Shown here: piece by piece, positions 46,215 to 54,765 of the stretch | Layout: the number at the start of each line of letters is the position of its first letter | How positions within the stretch are numbered: the stretch's first letter is position 1 | From: Aeromicrobium senzhongii | GTDB lineage: Bacteria; Actinomycetota; Actinomycetes; Propionibacteriales; Nocardioidaceae | Reading direction: 5' to 3' | Assembly: GCF_014334735.1 (NCBI RefSeq) | Contig: NZ_CP060587.1 | Location: forward strand, 434,001-498,000 | Length of the DNA: 64,000 nt | Program-made: the position numbers and the translations under genes | Notes under the pieces: generated by a model | Told to the model about the DNA's origin: nothing | Database searches by the model: none | The model's input: only the letters and a program-made list of their open reading frames with translations

Positions 46215-47519
46215 GTGCTCAAAGTCTTCGTGAACGCGTTCAGGACACCTGAACTGCGTCGCAAGATCCTCTTCGTGCTGGGGATCGTCGTGCTCTTCCG
46301 GCTCGGCTCCATGCTGCCCGCTCCGGGCGTGAACGTGGCCAACGTGCGTCAGTGCGTCGACCAGGCCGCCGGCGGCGAGAACGCCGGCCTGTTCGCCCTC
46401 ATCAACGTCTTCTCCGGCGGCGCCCTGCTGCAGTTGACCGTGTTCGCGCTGGGCATCATGCCCTACATCACCGCGAGCATCATCCTGCAGCTGCTCGTCG
46501 TCGTGATCCCGCGGCTGGAGGCCCTCAAGAAGGAGGGCCAGTCCGGTCAGGCGAAGATCACGCAGTACACCCGCTACCTGACGGTCGGCCTGGCGATCCT
46601 GCAGGCTGCCGGCATCGTGGCGCTGGCCCGCAGTGGCGACCTGTTCCAGGGCGCCTGCAACCTGCCGCTGCTCTACCGCCCCGACAGTCTGGCGTCGTAT
46701 CTGCTCATCGTCCTGACGATGGTCGCCGGCACGACCGTGATCATGTGGTTCGGCGAGCTCATCACCGATCGCGGTGTCGGCAACGGCATGTCCGTCCTGA
46801 TCTTCACCCAGGTCGTCGCGACCTTCCCCGGTGCGATGTGGAACATCCGCCAGGGCCAGGGCTGGACCACCTTCGCCATCGTCATCGCCGTCGGCCTGGC
46901 CGTCGTCGCCCTGGTCATCTTCATCGAGCAGGCCCAGCGCCGGATCCCGGTGCAGTACGCCAAGCGCATGGTCGGTCGCCGGATGTTCGGCGGCTCGTCG
47001 ACCTACATCCCGCTCAAGGTGAACCAGGCCGGCATCATCCCGGTCATCTTCGCCTCCAGCCTGATGTACCTGCCGGTCCTGTGGGTCAACTTCAACCAGG
47101 GCTCCCCGGCCTCCACGTGGATCCAGGATCACCTCGTCACCGGCGAGCACCCGCTCTACATGGCGATGTTCTTCCTGCTGATCGTGTTCTTCACGTACTT
47201 CTACGTGTCGATCACCTTCAACCCCGAGGAGGTCGCCGACAACATGAAGAAGTACGGCGGCTTCATCCCGGGCATCCGCGCCGGCAAGCCCACCCAGGAC
47301 TACCTGGCGTACGTCCTCTCGCGCATCACGGCTCCCGGTGCCCTGTACCTGGGCCTGATCGCGCTCATCCCGATGCTGGCGATCTCGCTGGTGGGCGCCA
47401 ACCAGAACTTCCCGTTCGGCGGCACGACGATCCTGATCATCGTCGGCGTCGGTCTGGACACCGTGAAGCAGATTGAAAGCCAGTTGCAGCAGCGCAACTA
47501 CGAAGGGTTCCTGAAGTGA
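46215..47519 (+). CDS. secY: Preprotein translocase subunit SecY
   Basis: 434-residue channel subunit with 10 helices. RKILFVLGIVVLFRLGSMLPAPG, the plug-region ALLQLTVFALGIMPYITASII and the C5 loop GGFIPGIRAGKPT are conserved. GTG start with GGGAGGAAG. TACAGT at 46174-46179, after the terminator, is a possible -10, though its -35 is poor. Its stop overlaps adk (GTGA). Confidence 0.98.
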   Translation: MLKVFVNAFRTPELRRKILFVLGIVVLFRLGSMLPAPGVNVANVRQCVDQAAGGENAGLFALINVFSGGALLQLTVFALGIMPYITASIILQLLVVVIPRLEALKKEGQSGQAKITQYTRYLTVGLAILQAAGIVALARSGDLFQGACNLPLLYRPDSLASYLLIVLTMVAGTTVIMWFGELITDRGVGNGMSVLIFTQVVATFPGAMWNIRQGQGWTTFAIVIAVGLAVVALVIFIEQAQRRIPVQYAKRMVGRRMFGGSSTYIPLKVNQAGIIPVIFASSLMYLPVLWVNFNQGSPASTWIQDHLVTGEHPLYMAMFFLLIVFFTYFYVSITFNPEEVADNMKKYGGFIPGIRAGKPTQDYLAYVLSRITAPGALYLGLIALIPMLAISLVGANQNFPFGGTTILIIVGVGLDTVKQIESQLQQRNYEGFLK

Positions 47520-48082
47520 CGCGACTCCTCATCATGGGTCCGCCCGGGGCGGGCAAGGGCACGCAGGCGGTGGCGCTCGCCGAGCGCATCGGCGGTGCTC
47601 ACATCTCGACCGGCGACATCTTCCGCGCCAACGTGGCGCAGCAGACCGAGCTCGGTCAGACCGCGCAGCGGTACATGGACGCCGGCGAGTACGTGCCGGA
47701 CGAGGTGACCAACGCGATGGTCGCCGACCGGCTCGCCCAGGACGACGCCCGCGAGTCGTTCCTGCTCGACGGCTACCCGCGCACGCTGGACCAGGTCGCC
47801 AAGCTCGACGACATCCTCGGCGCGCTGGACTCCAAGCTCGACGGCGTCATCGCGCTGACCGTGGTCGAGGACGAGCTGATCGCGCGTCTGCTCGAGCGGG
47901 CCAAGAGCAGCGGTCGCTCCGACGACACCGAGGACGTCATCCGGCACCGCCAGGACGTCTACCGTGCCGAGACCGAGCCGCTGCTCGCGGTGTACCGCGA
48001 CCGCGGTCTGCTGATCGAGGTCGACGGCATGGGCACCCCCGAAGAGGTCGGTCGCCGCATCGCCGACGCTCTGCCGTCCTGA
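47516..48082 (+). CDS. adk: Adenylate kinase
   Basis: 188-residue ATP:AMP phosphotransferase. P-loop GPPGAGKGT (9-17), HISTGDIFR, DGYPRT and RSDDTEDVIRHR are present. The LID domain is short and lacks the zinc cysteines, as in other actinobacterial enzymes. GTG start coupled to secY. Confidence 0.97.
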   Translation: MTRLLIMGPPGAGKGTQAVALAERIGGAHISTGDIFRANVAQQTELGQTAQRYMDAGEYVPDEVTNAMVADRLAQDDARESFLLDGYPRTLDQVAKLDDILGALDSKLDGVIALTVVEDELIARLLERAKSSGRSDDTEDVIRHRQDVYRAETEPLLAVYRDRGLLIEVDGMGTPEEVGRRIADALPS

Positions 48083-48101
48083 TCCGGTCCGAGGAGTCCC
48101 C

Positions 48102-48917
48102 GTGTTCGGCGAGTCCATCGAGCTGAAGACCCCCGAGCAGCTCGCCACGATGCGCCAGGCGGGTCTGGTGGTCGGCCGCACCCTCGAGGTGCTGCGGGCC
48201 GCCGTGGCCCCGGGCGTCTCGACGGCGGACCTCGACGCCCTGGCGCGCGAGCGTCTCGCCGCCGAGGGCGCGACCTCGAACTTCCTGGGCTACCACGGGT
48301 TCACCGGGGTCATCTGCGCCTCGGTCAACGACGAGATCGTCCACGGCATCCCGGGCGACCGGGTGCTGGCCGAAGGCGATCTCATCTCGATCGACTTCGG
48401 CGCGGTCGTCGACGGCTGGCACGGCGACGCCGCGATCACCGTCCCGGTCGGCGAGGTCGCACCCGAGGTGGCCGAGCTCAATCGCGTCACCGAGGAGTCC
48501 CTGTGGCGGGGCATCGCCGCCGCGCGCATCGGTGGGCGCGTCGGCGACATCTCCCACGCGATCCAGTCCTACGTCCGCAGCCAAGGCCGCTACGGCATCA
48601 CCGAGGGCTTCACGGGGCACGGCATCGGCTCCGAGATGCATCAGGCGCCGGACGTCCCGAACGCCGGGCGTCGCGGCAAGGGTCCCAAGATCACGCTGGG
48701 CATGGCGCTGGCCATCGAGCCGATGATCACGCTGGGCACCTCGCGCGCCGAGATCCTCGAGGACGACTGGACCGCCGTCACCACCGACGGCACCTGGGCG
48801 GCACACCACGAGCACTCCATCACGGTCACGACCGAGGGTGTCTGGGTGCTCACCGCGCTCGACGGCGGCGCCGCCCGCCTCGCCGAGCTGGGCGTCCCGT
48901 GCGCCGAGCCCGCCTGA
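48102..48917 (+). CDS. map: Methionine aminopeptidase, type I
   Basis: 271-residue metalloprotease that removes initiator Met. Ligands: first Asp in SIDFGAVVDGWHGDAAITV (two Asp), His in GHGIGSEMHQ, Glu in AIEPMI and Glu in HHEHSITV. GTG start with GAGGAG; 19 bp after adk in the usual secY-adk-map order. Confidence 0.97.
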   Translation: MFGESIELKTPEQLATMRQAGLVVGRTLEVLRAAVAPGVSTADLDALARERLAAEGATSNFLGYHGFTGVICASVNDEIVHGIPGDRVLAEGDLISIDFGAVVDGWHGDAAITVPVGEVAPEVAELNRVTEESLWRGIAAARIGGRVGDISHAIQSYVRSQGRYGITEGFTGHGIGSEMHQAPDVPNAGRRGKGPKITLGMALAIEPMITLGTSRAEILEDDWTAVTTDGTWAAHHEHSITVTTEGVWVLTALDGGAARLAELGVPCAEPA

Positions 48918-48930
48918 CCTCACTGCGGGC

Positions 48931-48991
48931 GAGATGTGCTCCGAATTCCACCTTTCAGATCGATTGAAAGGTGGAATTGGGAGCAAATCTC
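48931..48991. repeat. 27-bp imperfect inverted repeat
   Basis: Arms 48931-48957 and 48965-48991 match at 25 of 27 positions around a GATCGAT centre. The inner arms CCACCTTTCA/TGAAAGGTGG are perfect and AT-richer than the surroundings. No T tract follows, so termination is possible but not obvious. Confidence 0.8.
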
Positions 48992-49013
48992 GGGTGTGGG
49001 AGAGACTGGGCGC

Positions 49014-49424
49014 ATGCGCATCTCGTGGTTGACCCCGGTCGTGCTCGGCGCCGTGCTGCTGGCCGGTTGCGCCGATCGCGGCGACGACCCCGACCGGCCG
49101 GCGACCACCCCGAGTCCGTCGGGGGCCGCTGCCGAGGCGACGCTCCGGGACTATCTCGTGGCGGCCGACGCCGGCGACTGCGACGCGGTCAAGGAGACCG
49201 TGCTCCTGCCCGAGCAGGTCGAGTGCGGGGACGTCCACGAGCAGGAGGGCCGCTGGTCCGCCGGAGGCGTCGACCTCCGGGCGGTGCCCATGACGACCGA
49301 GGTCGTCGAGACCAGTGCGACGGTGACGGTCGACTGGCCGAAGGATCCCGAGGACGTCTGGAGCCTCGAGCACGTCGACGGTTCGTGGCGAGTCGTCAAC
49401 GCCGACTCCGGTGACGAGGTCTGA
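49014..49424 (+). CDS. Small lipoprotein, unknown function
   Basis: 136-residue exported lipoprotein. The signal peptide ends in LLAGC with C19, followed by an Asp/Pro/Ser tether. The domain of about 95 residues (ATLRDYLVAADAGDCDAVKE, then strands ending DGSWRVVNADSGDEV) resembles DUF4878/NTF2-like lipoproteins in layout, with a pair of cysteines after the lipidated one. GAGACT lies 6 nt before the ATG. It begins just after the inverted repeat. Convergent with the dimethylargininase gene, 6 bp apart. Confidence 0.65.
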   Translation: MRISWLTPVVLGAVLLAGCADRGDDPDRPATTPSPSGAAAEATLRDYLVAADAGDCDAVKETVLLPEQVECGDVHEQEGRWSAGGVDLRAVPMTTEVVETSATVTVDWPKDPEDVWSLEHVDGSWRVVNADSGDEV

Positions 49425-49430
49425 GTCCGC

Positions 49431-50288
49431 TCAGCGGTGCAGCTCGGCGGTGCAGCACTTGACGCTGCCGCCGCCCTTGACGAACTCCGTCAGCGCGACC
49501 GGCACCGGGCGATAGCCGCGGGGGACCAGGGCGGACGCGAGATCGGTGGCCTCGCGGGGGAGCACCACGTTCCAGCCGTCGCTGACCAGATTCAGTCCGA
49601 AGGCCAGTGCGTCGGCCTCGGAGCACTCCCAGGACCCGGGGAAGAGGCGGCGTAGGGTCCGCCGGCTCCGTCGGCTGAACGCGCCGGGGAACCACGCGAT
49701 GTCCGCGGGTGCCTCTCCGCCACCGTCGTCGAGGACGGCCAGGGCGACGTCGAGGTGGTAGAAACGCGGGTCGACCAGGTCCAGGGACACGACGGGACGG
49801 CCCAGCGCGGCTGCCGCCTCCGCGTGGGCGTCCCGGCTGGTGCGGAACCCGGTCCCGGCCAGGACGACGTCGGCCAGGACGAGGAAGTCGCCCTCGCCCT
49901 CGTTGACGTGGGCCGGCCGGCTGACCTCGCGCCCGGTGCCGCGCAGGAAGTCGACGTGGGCGTGCGCCTCGGCCTGGCGCTGCGGGAATGCGAAGGCCGC
50001 GCCGTAGGTGCGCGTGCCGATCGAGACGGCGCCGTTGGCCGCGAACACCATGTCCGGCAGGCCCGGGACCGGGTCGAGCAGGTCGACGCGGTGACCCAGC
50101 CCCAGGTAGGTGTCGTGGAGCTCCTGCCACTGGAGCCGAGCCGCCACGGAGTCGACGGCCACCGTGGGATCCATCCACGGGTTGATCGCGTAGACGACGT
50201 CGAACTGCGTGGGCGGGCACATCACGTAGTGCCGGGTGCGCGCCGCGCGGGGCGCGACGGCCCGTGGCGTCGTCAGGATCTGGGCCAT
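49431..50288 (-). CDS. ddaH: Dimethylargininase (DDAH) family amidinotransfer enzyme
   Basis: 285-residue pentein-fold hydrolase predicted to turn N-omega-methylated arginine into citrulline and methylamine. FAANGA (82-87), GEGDF (131-135), H178 in FYHLD and a C-terminal cysteine pair C278/C279 in GGGSVKCCTAELH give the Cys-His-Glu/Asp site. Actinobacterial homologues often sit with ornithine aminotransferase (rocD) and an Lrp regulator; here the divergent Lrp gene is present but rocD is not. GAGGGAG precedes the ATG, with TAGGAT farther up. An arginine-related substrate is secure, the exact one less so. Confidence 0.85.
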   Translation of the reverse strand: MAQILTTPRAVAPRAARTRHYVMCPPTQFDVVYAINPWMDPTVAVDSVAARLQWQELHDTYLGLGHRVDLLDPVPGLPDMVFAANGAVSIGTRTYGAAFAFPQRQAEAHAHVDFLRGTGREVSRPAHVNEGEGDFLVLADVVLAGTGFRTSRDAHAEAAAALGRPVVSLDLVDPRFYHLDVALAVLDDGGGEAPADIAWFPGAFSRRSRRTLRRLFPGSWECSEADALAFGLNLVSDGWNVVLPREATDLASALVPRGYRPVPVALTEFVKGGGSVKCCTAELHR

Positions 50289-50331
50289 GGGACTCCCTCG
50301 GTCGATTCCTCGATCCTAAGGAGCGCCGGAC

Positions 50332-50347
50332 GATCGAACCATCGATC
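50332..50347. promoter_or_regulatory. Candidate Lrp operator in ddaH/lrp gap
   Basis: GATCGA-ACCA-TCGATC, a perfect 6-bp inverted repeat in the 123-bp divergent region. Confidence 0.4.
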
Positions 50348-50399
50348 TTTCCTGCCTCTGACCGATGATTCGTTGCGCATTCCGCGCCCTGACCTTTGG

Positions 50400-50405
50400 T
50401 ACGTT
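50400..50405 (+). promoter_or_regulatory. -10 element (TACGTT) of lrp, leaderless
   Basis: TACGTT ends 6 nt before the ATG at 50412. Confidence 0.45.
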
Positions 50406-50411
50406 TCGGGC

Positions 50412-50909
50412 ATGAGCCTGGACCAGATCGATCGTGACCTGCTGGAGGCACTCACCGAGGACGGCCGCGCGAGCTTCGCCGCGCTGGGCTCTCGCGTGGG
50501 ACTCTCGGCACCGGCCGTGAAGCGCCGCGTCGACCGCCTCGTCGAGACCGGTGTCATCAGTGGCTTCACGGTCGTCGTGGACCCGCACCATCGCGGCTGG
50601 ACGACCGAGGCGTACGTCGAGGTCCACTGCCAGGGCACGATCTCGCCCGCCGTCCTGCGCGAGGCCTTCCTGCAGGTCCCGCAGGTCCACGCCGCGGCGA
50701 CCGTGTCCGGAGCGGCCGACGCGATGCTGCACCTCGTCGCGGAGGACGTCCGCGACCTGGAGCAGGCCCTGGAGAGCATCCGGGCGGGGGCGGCCAACGT
50801 CAGCCAGACCGAGACGTCCATCGTCCTGTCGCGGCTCGTGCACGACCGGCGCAGCGTGGCCGGGCAGGAGCGTCGGGAAGGGCGACCGTCGGACCCGGCG
50901 CGCCGCTAG
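50412..50909 (+). CDS. Lrp/AsnC-family transcriptional regulator
   Basis: 165-residue feast/famine regulator. The N-terminal helix-turn-helix (DQIDRDLLEALTEDGRASFAALGSRVGLSAPAVKRRVDRL) is followed by the RAM ligand domain (YVEVHCQG...VHAAATVSGAADAMLHLVAEDV) and a basic tail. It is divergent from ddaH and so most likely senses arginine or ornithine-type amino acids and controls ddaH and itself (inference). A leaderless -10 lies 6 nt upstream. The MFS gene follows after 9 bp with its own -10. Confidence 0.88.
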   Translation: MSLDQIDRDLLEALTEDGRASFAALGSRVGLSAPAVKRRVDRLVETGVISGFTVVVDPHHRGWTTEAYVEVHCQGTISPAVLREAFLQVPQVHAAATVSGAADAMLHLVAEDVRDLEQALESIRAGAANVSQTETSIVLSRLVHDRRSVAGQERREGRPSDPARR

Positions 50910-50912
50910 CGT
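50907..50912 (+). promoter_or_regulatory. -10 element (TAGCGT), leaderless
   Basis: TAGCGT overlaps the lrp stop codon and ends 6 nt before the ATG at 50919. Confidence 0.45.
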
Positions 50913-50918
50913 GACCGC

Positions 50919-52358
50919 ATGACTCGATCGCGGACCGCCTCGGTCGGTGCCGGACTCGTCGGCGCCCTCGTCTTCGTCGAGTTCGTCAGCGGGTTCCTGC
51001 AGGGGTACTACACGCCCTTGGCCACCGACATCGCCCGGCACCTCGACATCAACGACGCGGACGTGAACTGGTTCGAGGCGGCGCAGCTGCTGTTGTCGGC
51101 GCTGTGCGTGCCGCCGCTGTCGAAGCTGGGCGACCTGATCGGGCACCAGCGGGTCCTGGCCTGGTCGGCCGGGCTGACCGCAGTGGCGACGTGGGGGATC
51201 GCCCTGTCCTCGAGCTTCGAGACGTACCTGGTCTTCTGGGCCCTGCAGGGCGTGTTCACGGTCTGGCTGCCGCTCGAGGTCGCCCTGATCTACCGGCGCA
51301 GCATCGGCCGGCCGATGCGCGCCGCCGCGACACGTCGCGCGACGGGCGTCATCGTCGCGGCGTTGCAGGCCGGTGCCATCGCGGGCGCCCTCTCGGCGGG
51401 CGCCACGTCGGCGGTGTTCGACGCACTGTGGATGGTCCTGGCCGTGCCGGCGGTGCTGACCGTCGCCGTGGTGGTGGTGATCATCGGGTTCGTCCCGGGC
51501 GGACACGAGGTCCAGCCCGGCAGCCTCGACGGGCCGGGGTTGGCCTGGATCAGCGCGAGCCTGCTGCTGGTGACGGGAGGTCTGTCGCTCGTGCGGGTGT
51601 GGGGTGCCGGCTCGCCGTGGCCGTGGACGGCGATCGTGCTCGGAGCGCTCGCCCTGGTCCCGTTCTGCCGCCACGAGCTGCGGACGCCGGACCCGATCAT
51701 CGATCTGCGGGTCATGCGACAGCCCGCGATGTGGCCCGTCCAGTTCACGGCCCTGCTGTTCGGGGTCAGTGTCCTCGGGGCGCAGATCCCGTTGTCGACC
51801 TTCGCGCAGACCGATCCGGAGGTCCATGGCTACGGCCTCGGTCTGGACTCCACGTCCGTGGCCCCGATCATCGGCGGCTACGTGTTCTCGATGCTCGTGG
51901 GCGCCCTGCTGTTCGCCCGGATCAGTCAGCGGTCGAGTCCTCGGGCGTGCCTCATCGGTGCCGCCACGCTGGTCGGGGTCGGGTACGCGGCCCTGCTGGC
52001 CCTGCACGGGTCGGTGCTGCAGATGGCCGCCTGCATGATCGTCGCCGGGCTGGGCTCGGGTGCGCTCGTCGCGGCCCTGCCGGCGGCCGCCGCAGCGGCC
52101 GCACCCGAGGGTCGTACGGCCGTGGCCACGGGCCTGACGAACACGACCAAGACCATCGGCGGCTCCTTCGCCTCGTGCATCTTCGGGGTCGCCCTGGCCG
52201 CCGGGGCGACGCACGCGACGGCCGCCTCGCTCTCGGGGTACTACACGGTCTGGATCGTCTGCTCCGCCACGGCGTTCGTGGCGGCGATCGGGCTCAGGTT
52301 CGTCCCTCGGCTGGCCTTCGCCGATCCGGTGGCACGAGAAGAGGAGCTGGAACGATGA
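50919..52358 (+). CDS. MFS transporter, 14-helix DHA2 type
   Basis: 479-residue permease resembling EmrB/QacA drug:proton antiporters. Features: motif LSKLGDLIGHQRVL after helix 2, a motif-C-like GVIVAALQAGAIAGALSAG in helix 5, and a central extra pair of helices. It has an unusually polar ADVNWFEAAQ segment early on. An exporter of drug or amino-acid-like substrates is likely, specificity unknown. Its stop overlaps the M20 peptidase ATG, so the two are coupled; export of a peptide or its hydrolysis product is a possible link (inference). Confidence 0.8.
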   Translation: MTRSRTASVGAGLVGALVFVEFVSGFLQGYYTPLATDIARHLDINDADVNWFEAAQLLLSALCVPPLSKLGDLIGHQRVLAWSAGLTAVATWGIALSSSFETYLVFWALQGVFTVWLPLEVALIYRRSIGRPMRAAATRRATGVIVAALQAGAIAGALSAGATSAVFDALWMVLAVPAVLTVAVVVVIIGFVPGGHEVQPGSLDGPGLAWISASLLLVTGGLSLVRVWGAGSPWPWTAIVLGALALVPFCRHELRTPDPIIDLRVMRQPAMWPVQFTALLFGVSVLGAQIPLSTFAQTDPEVHGYGLGLDSTSVAPIIGGYVFSMLVGALLFARISQRSSPRACLIGAATLVGVGYAALLALHGSVLQMAACMIVAGLGSGALVAALPAAAAAAAPEGRTAVATGLTNTTKTIGGSFASCIFGVALAAGATHATAASLSGYYTVWIVCSATAFVAAIGLRFVPRLAFADPVAREEELER

Positions 52359-53662
52359 CCGCAGCCGAGCGACTGGCCGAGCTGATCGCCTGCCGCACCG
52401 TCTCTGCGCCCGACGAGCGCGACGAGGCGCAGTTCGTCGCCTTCCGCGAGACCTTCGCGCGGCTCTACCCGCAGCTGCACGGGTCACTGGAGCTGACCGA
52501 GTTCGAGGGCGGCACCCTGCTGTTCCGGTGGCCGGGTCGCACGTCGGCCGATCCGCTGGTGCTCATGGCGCACTACGACGTCGTCCCCGCACCGGCCGAG
52601 CAGTGGGATCGCGACCCCTTCTCCGGGGCCCTCGAGGACGGCTTCGTCCACGGCCGCGGCGCGCTCGACGACAAGGGCCCGCTGGTCTGCATCGCCGAGG
52701 CCGTCGAGTCCCTGCTGGCGGAGGGGTTCGAGCCCGCCCGCGACGTGTACCTGTCGTTCGGCGCCGACGAGGAGGTCTTCGGTCGCGGCGCGTCCGACGT
52801 GGTGTACCACCTCGAGTCCGCCGGCGTCCGGCCGTGGCTCGTCTCGGACGAGGGCGGCGCGGTCGTCGACGACGCCCTGCCCGGCGTCTCGGCCCTCACC
52901 GCGATGGTCGCGATCGTCGAGAAGGGCAGCGTCGATGTCGGCCTGCTGGCACGCGGCGGGGGAGGGCACGCGTCCACGCCGTCCCGCCACGGCGCCACCG
53001 CCCGGCTCGCCCGCGCCGTCGTGCGGCTCGAGCGACATCCCGCGACCCCGCACCTGTCCGATCCCGTCCTGCAGATGCTGGACGCCCTGGCCGACCTCGT
53101 GCCGCGCCCGGCCGGTGCCGTGCTGCGCCGCGCACGTCGGGCCAACCGCCCGGTGGCCGAGCTGCTCGCCCGGCTGGGCAAGGAGACCGGCGCGATCGTG
53201 CGCACCACGATGGCGGTGACCCAGCTGAGCGGCAGTCCCGCCCGCAACGTCCTGGCCACCGAGGCGCGCGCGAACGTCAACGTGCGGCTCGCGATCGGCG
53301 ACACGAAGCAGCAGCTGGTGACGCGCCTGGAGCGGCTGCTCCGAGGTCTCGACGTCGAGGTCGAGCGCGTCGACGGCGACGATCCGCCCCCGGTGTCGCG
53401 GACCGACAACGACGCGTGGCGGGCCCTGGGCGATGCCATCGCGGTGCTGGGCCCGGACATCCATGTCGTGCCGTACGTGCAGACCGGAGGCACCGACTCG
53501 CGTCACTTCACCCGCATCAGCGACTCGGTCTACCGCTTCGCCCCGCTGCACATGACCCGGGCGCAGCGCGACTCGATCCACGCCCCGAACGAGAAGGTCG
53601 CGATCGAGACGCTCGAGCGCGGCAGTGCCTTCCATCGCGCACTCATCACAGGGCTGGGCTGA
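52355..53662 (+). CDS. M20 family metallopeptidase / deacylase
   Basis: 435-residue dizinc hydrolase like carboxypeptidase S or N-acyl amino acid deacylases. The catalytic set is clear: H73 and D75 in LMAHYDVVP, D105/D106 in GRGALDDKG, E139/E140 in GADEE, then the dimerisation insert and a late His in GGTDSRHF. The substrate is not predictable. No signal peptide, so cytoplasmic. Coupled (ATGA) to the preceding MFS gene. Confidence 0.85.
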   Translation: MTAAERLAELIACRTVSAPDERDEAQFVAFRETFARLYPQLHGSLELTEFEGGTLLFRWPGRTSADPLVLMAHYDVVPAPAEQWDRDPFSGALEDGFVHGRGALDDKGPLVCIAEAVESLLAEGFEPARDVYLSFGADEEVFGRGASDVVYHLESAGVRPWLVSDEGGAVVDDALPGVSALTAMVAIVEKGSVDVGLLARGGGGHASTPSRHGATARLARAVVRLERHPATPHLSDPVLQMLDALADLVPRPAGAVLRRARRANRPVAELLARLGKETGAIVRTTMAVTQLSGSPARNVLATEARANVNVRLAIGDTKQQLVTRLERLLRGLDVEVERVDGDDPPPVSRTDNDAWRALGDAIAVLGPDIHVVPYVQTGGTDSRHFTRISDSVYRFAPLHMTRAQRDSIHAPNEKVAIETLERGSAFHRALITGLG

Positions 53663-53668
53663 AGGCCC

Positions 53669-53674
53669 TAGAGT
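53669..53674 (+). promoter_or_regulatory. -10 element (TAGAGT), leaderless
   Basis: TAGAGT ends 6 nt before the ATG at 53681. Confidence 0.45.
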
Positions 53675-53680
53675 CGGCCC

Positions 53681-54046
53681 ATGGCAGTCGATCCCACCGG
53701 TGCGGACCTCAAGCGATTCCTGGCCGAGGACCCCGGTGGTCCCGTCGTGATGCTGAACCTGCTGCAGTTCCGCGAGGACGGCATCGCGTCCTACCGCGAG
53801 TACAGCGAGCGGGTCGGTCCGTTCCTGGCCAAGGTCGGCGGCGAGGTCGTCCACGCGGGCAACCTGTCCACCGCGCTGGTCGTCCCGCAGGACTGGCCGT
53901 GGGACGCCGTGCTGCTGGTCCGCTACCCCTCGCGCGAGGCGTTCAGCCAGATGGTGGCCGATCCCGAGTACCAGCAGATCACCGGTCTGCGGTCGCAGGC
54001 GCTCGACGCCGCGGTCCTGCAGGCCGGCACCACCTGGGGTGTCTGA
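53681..54046 (+). CDS. DUF1330-like dimeric alpha/beta barrel protein
   Basis: 121-residue cytosolic protein. GPVVMLNLLQFREDG...YREYSERVGPFLAKVGGEVVHAG and VLLVRYPSREAFSQMVADPEYQ are the ferredoxin-like-fold pattern of DUF1330. Function of the family is unknown. It is a single gene with its own leaderless promoter, just upstream of the infA promoter, which lies 21 bp after its stop. Confidence 0.75.
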   Translation: MAVDPTGADLKRFLAEDPGGPVVMLNLLQFREDGIASYREYSERVGPFLAKVGGEVVHAGNLSTALVVPQDWPWDAVLLVRYPSREAFSQMVADPEYQQITGLRSQALDAAVLQAGTTWGV

Positions 54047-54066
54047 ACCCGCTTCCGAGGCCCGAT

Positions 54067-54096
54067 TTGAGTCCGGGGCCCCCTTCGACGTAGACT
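54067..54096 (+). promoter_or_regulatory. Promoter of infA-rpmJ-rpsM operon
   Basis: TTGAGT (54067-54072) within CCGATTTGAG, 18-bp spacer, TAGACT (54091-54096). The leader is about 105 nt. Confidence 0.65.
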
Positions 54097-54207
54097 TGTG
54101 TGTCGGCCTAGTCGGGCCGTATCCCCATGCCCAATGGCAAACCCGGGAACGGGTGGGGACACGTGCGCGTGCCTGGTCGAACAGTCGATACGAAGAAGTT
54201 GAGGTGT

Positions 54208-54429
54208 ATGGCGAAAAAAGAAGGCGTCATCGAGATGGAGGGCGCGGTCGTCGAGGCCCTGCCCAACGCGATGTTCCGGGTCGAGCTGGCCAACGGCCAC
54301 AAGGTCCTGGCACACATCAGCGGCAAGATGCGCCAGCACTACATCCGGATCCTCCCCGAGGACCGTGTCGTGGTGGAACTCTCGCCCTACGACCTCAGCC
54401 GCGGTCGCATCGTCTACCGCTACAAGTGA
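54208..54429 (+). CDS. infA: Translation initiation factor IF-1
   Basis: 73-residue OB-fold factor binding the 30S A site. [20 protein letters not shown] and the end [12 protein letters not shown] are diagnostic. ATG 54208 follows GAAGTTGAGG; the longer frame from 54127 is leader sequence. Confidence 0.98.
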   Translation: MAKKEGVIEMEGAVVEALPNAMFRVELANGHKVLAHISGKMRQHYIRILPEDRVVVELSPYDLSRGRIVYRYK

Positions 54430-54478
54430 CAACTACACATCCCCCACGTTCAGTTCGTACCGAAGAGAGAGCTTCTCG

Positions 54479-54592
54479 ATGAAGGTCAACCCGAGCGTGA
54501 AGAAGATCTGTGACAAGTGCAAGGTGATCCGTCGCCACGGCCGCGTCATGGTGATCTGTGAGAACCCGCGCCACAAGCAGCGCCAGGGCTGA
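54479..54592 (+). CDS. rpmJ: 50S ribosomal protein L36 (bL36), zinc-binding
   Basis: 37 residues, [21 protein letters not shown]11, C14, C27 and H32 form the zinc site. 49 bp after infA, with AGAGAGAG-type ribosome binding sequence. Confidence 0.97.
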   Translation: MKVNPSVKKICDKCKVIRRHGRVMVICENPRHKQRQG

Positions 54593-54765
54593 ATCAGAAA
54601 ACCCTCTTCTTCAACGCAGCACCCTGAACATCTGATGGCTCATCCGGGCCCCGTCCACGACGGAGTCCGGGTGTCACCTCCGGCGCAGAGGCCGGAGCCC
54701 GATCGAGGCGATCGGGATGCCCCAGGTGACGACACCTCTGCCGAACCGAAAGGAACTGCCAGCAC
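54593..54765 (+). promoter_or_regulatory. Structured rpsM leader
   Basis: The 173-nt gap contains two perfect hairpins, CTCCGGC/GCCGGAG (54678-54697) and CCCGATCG/CGATCGGG (54698-54716), just before the GAAAGGA site. This is the place where S4 controls the alpha operon in other bacteria; the structure here is not an obvious match. No clear promoter or gene. Confidence 0.45.

Noticed and set aside
54593..54765. A separate promoter for rpsM
   Set aside because: No -10/-35 pair with acceptable spacing is visible; the hairpins suggest a regulated leader within the infA transcript.
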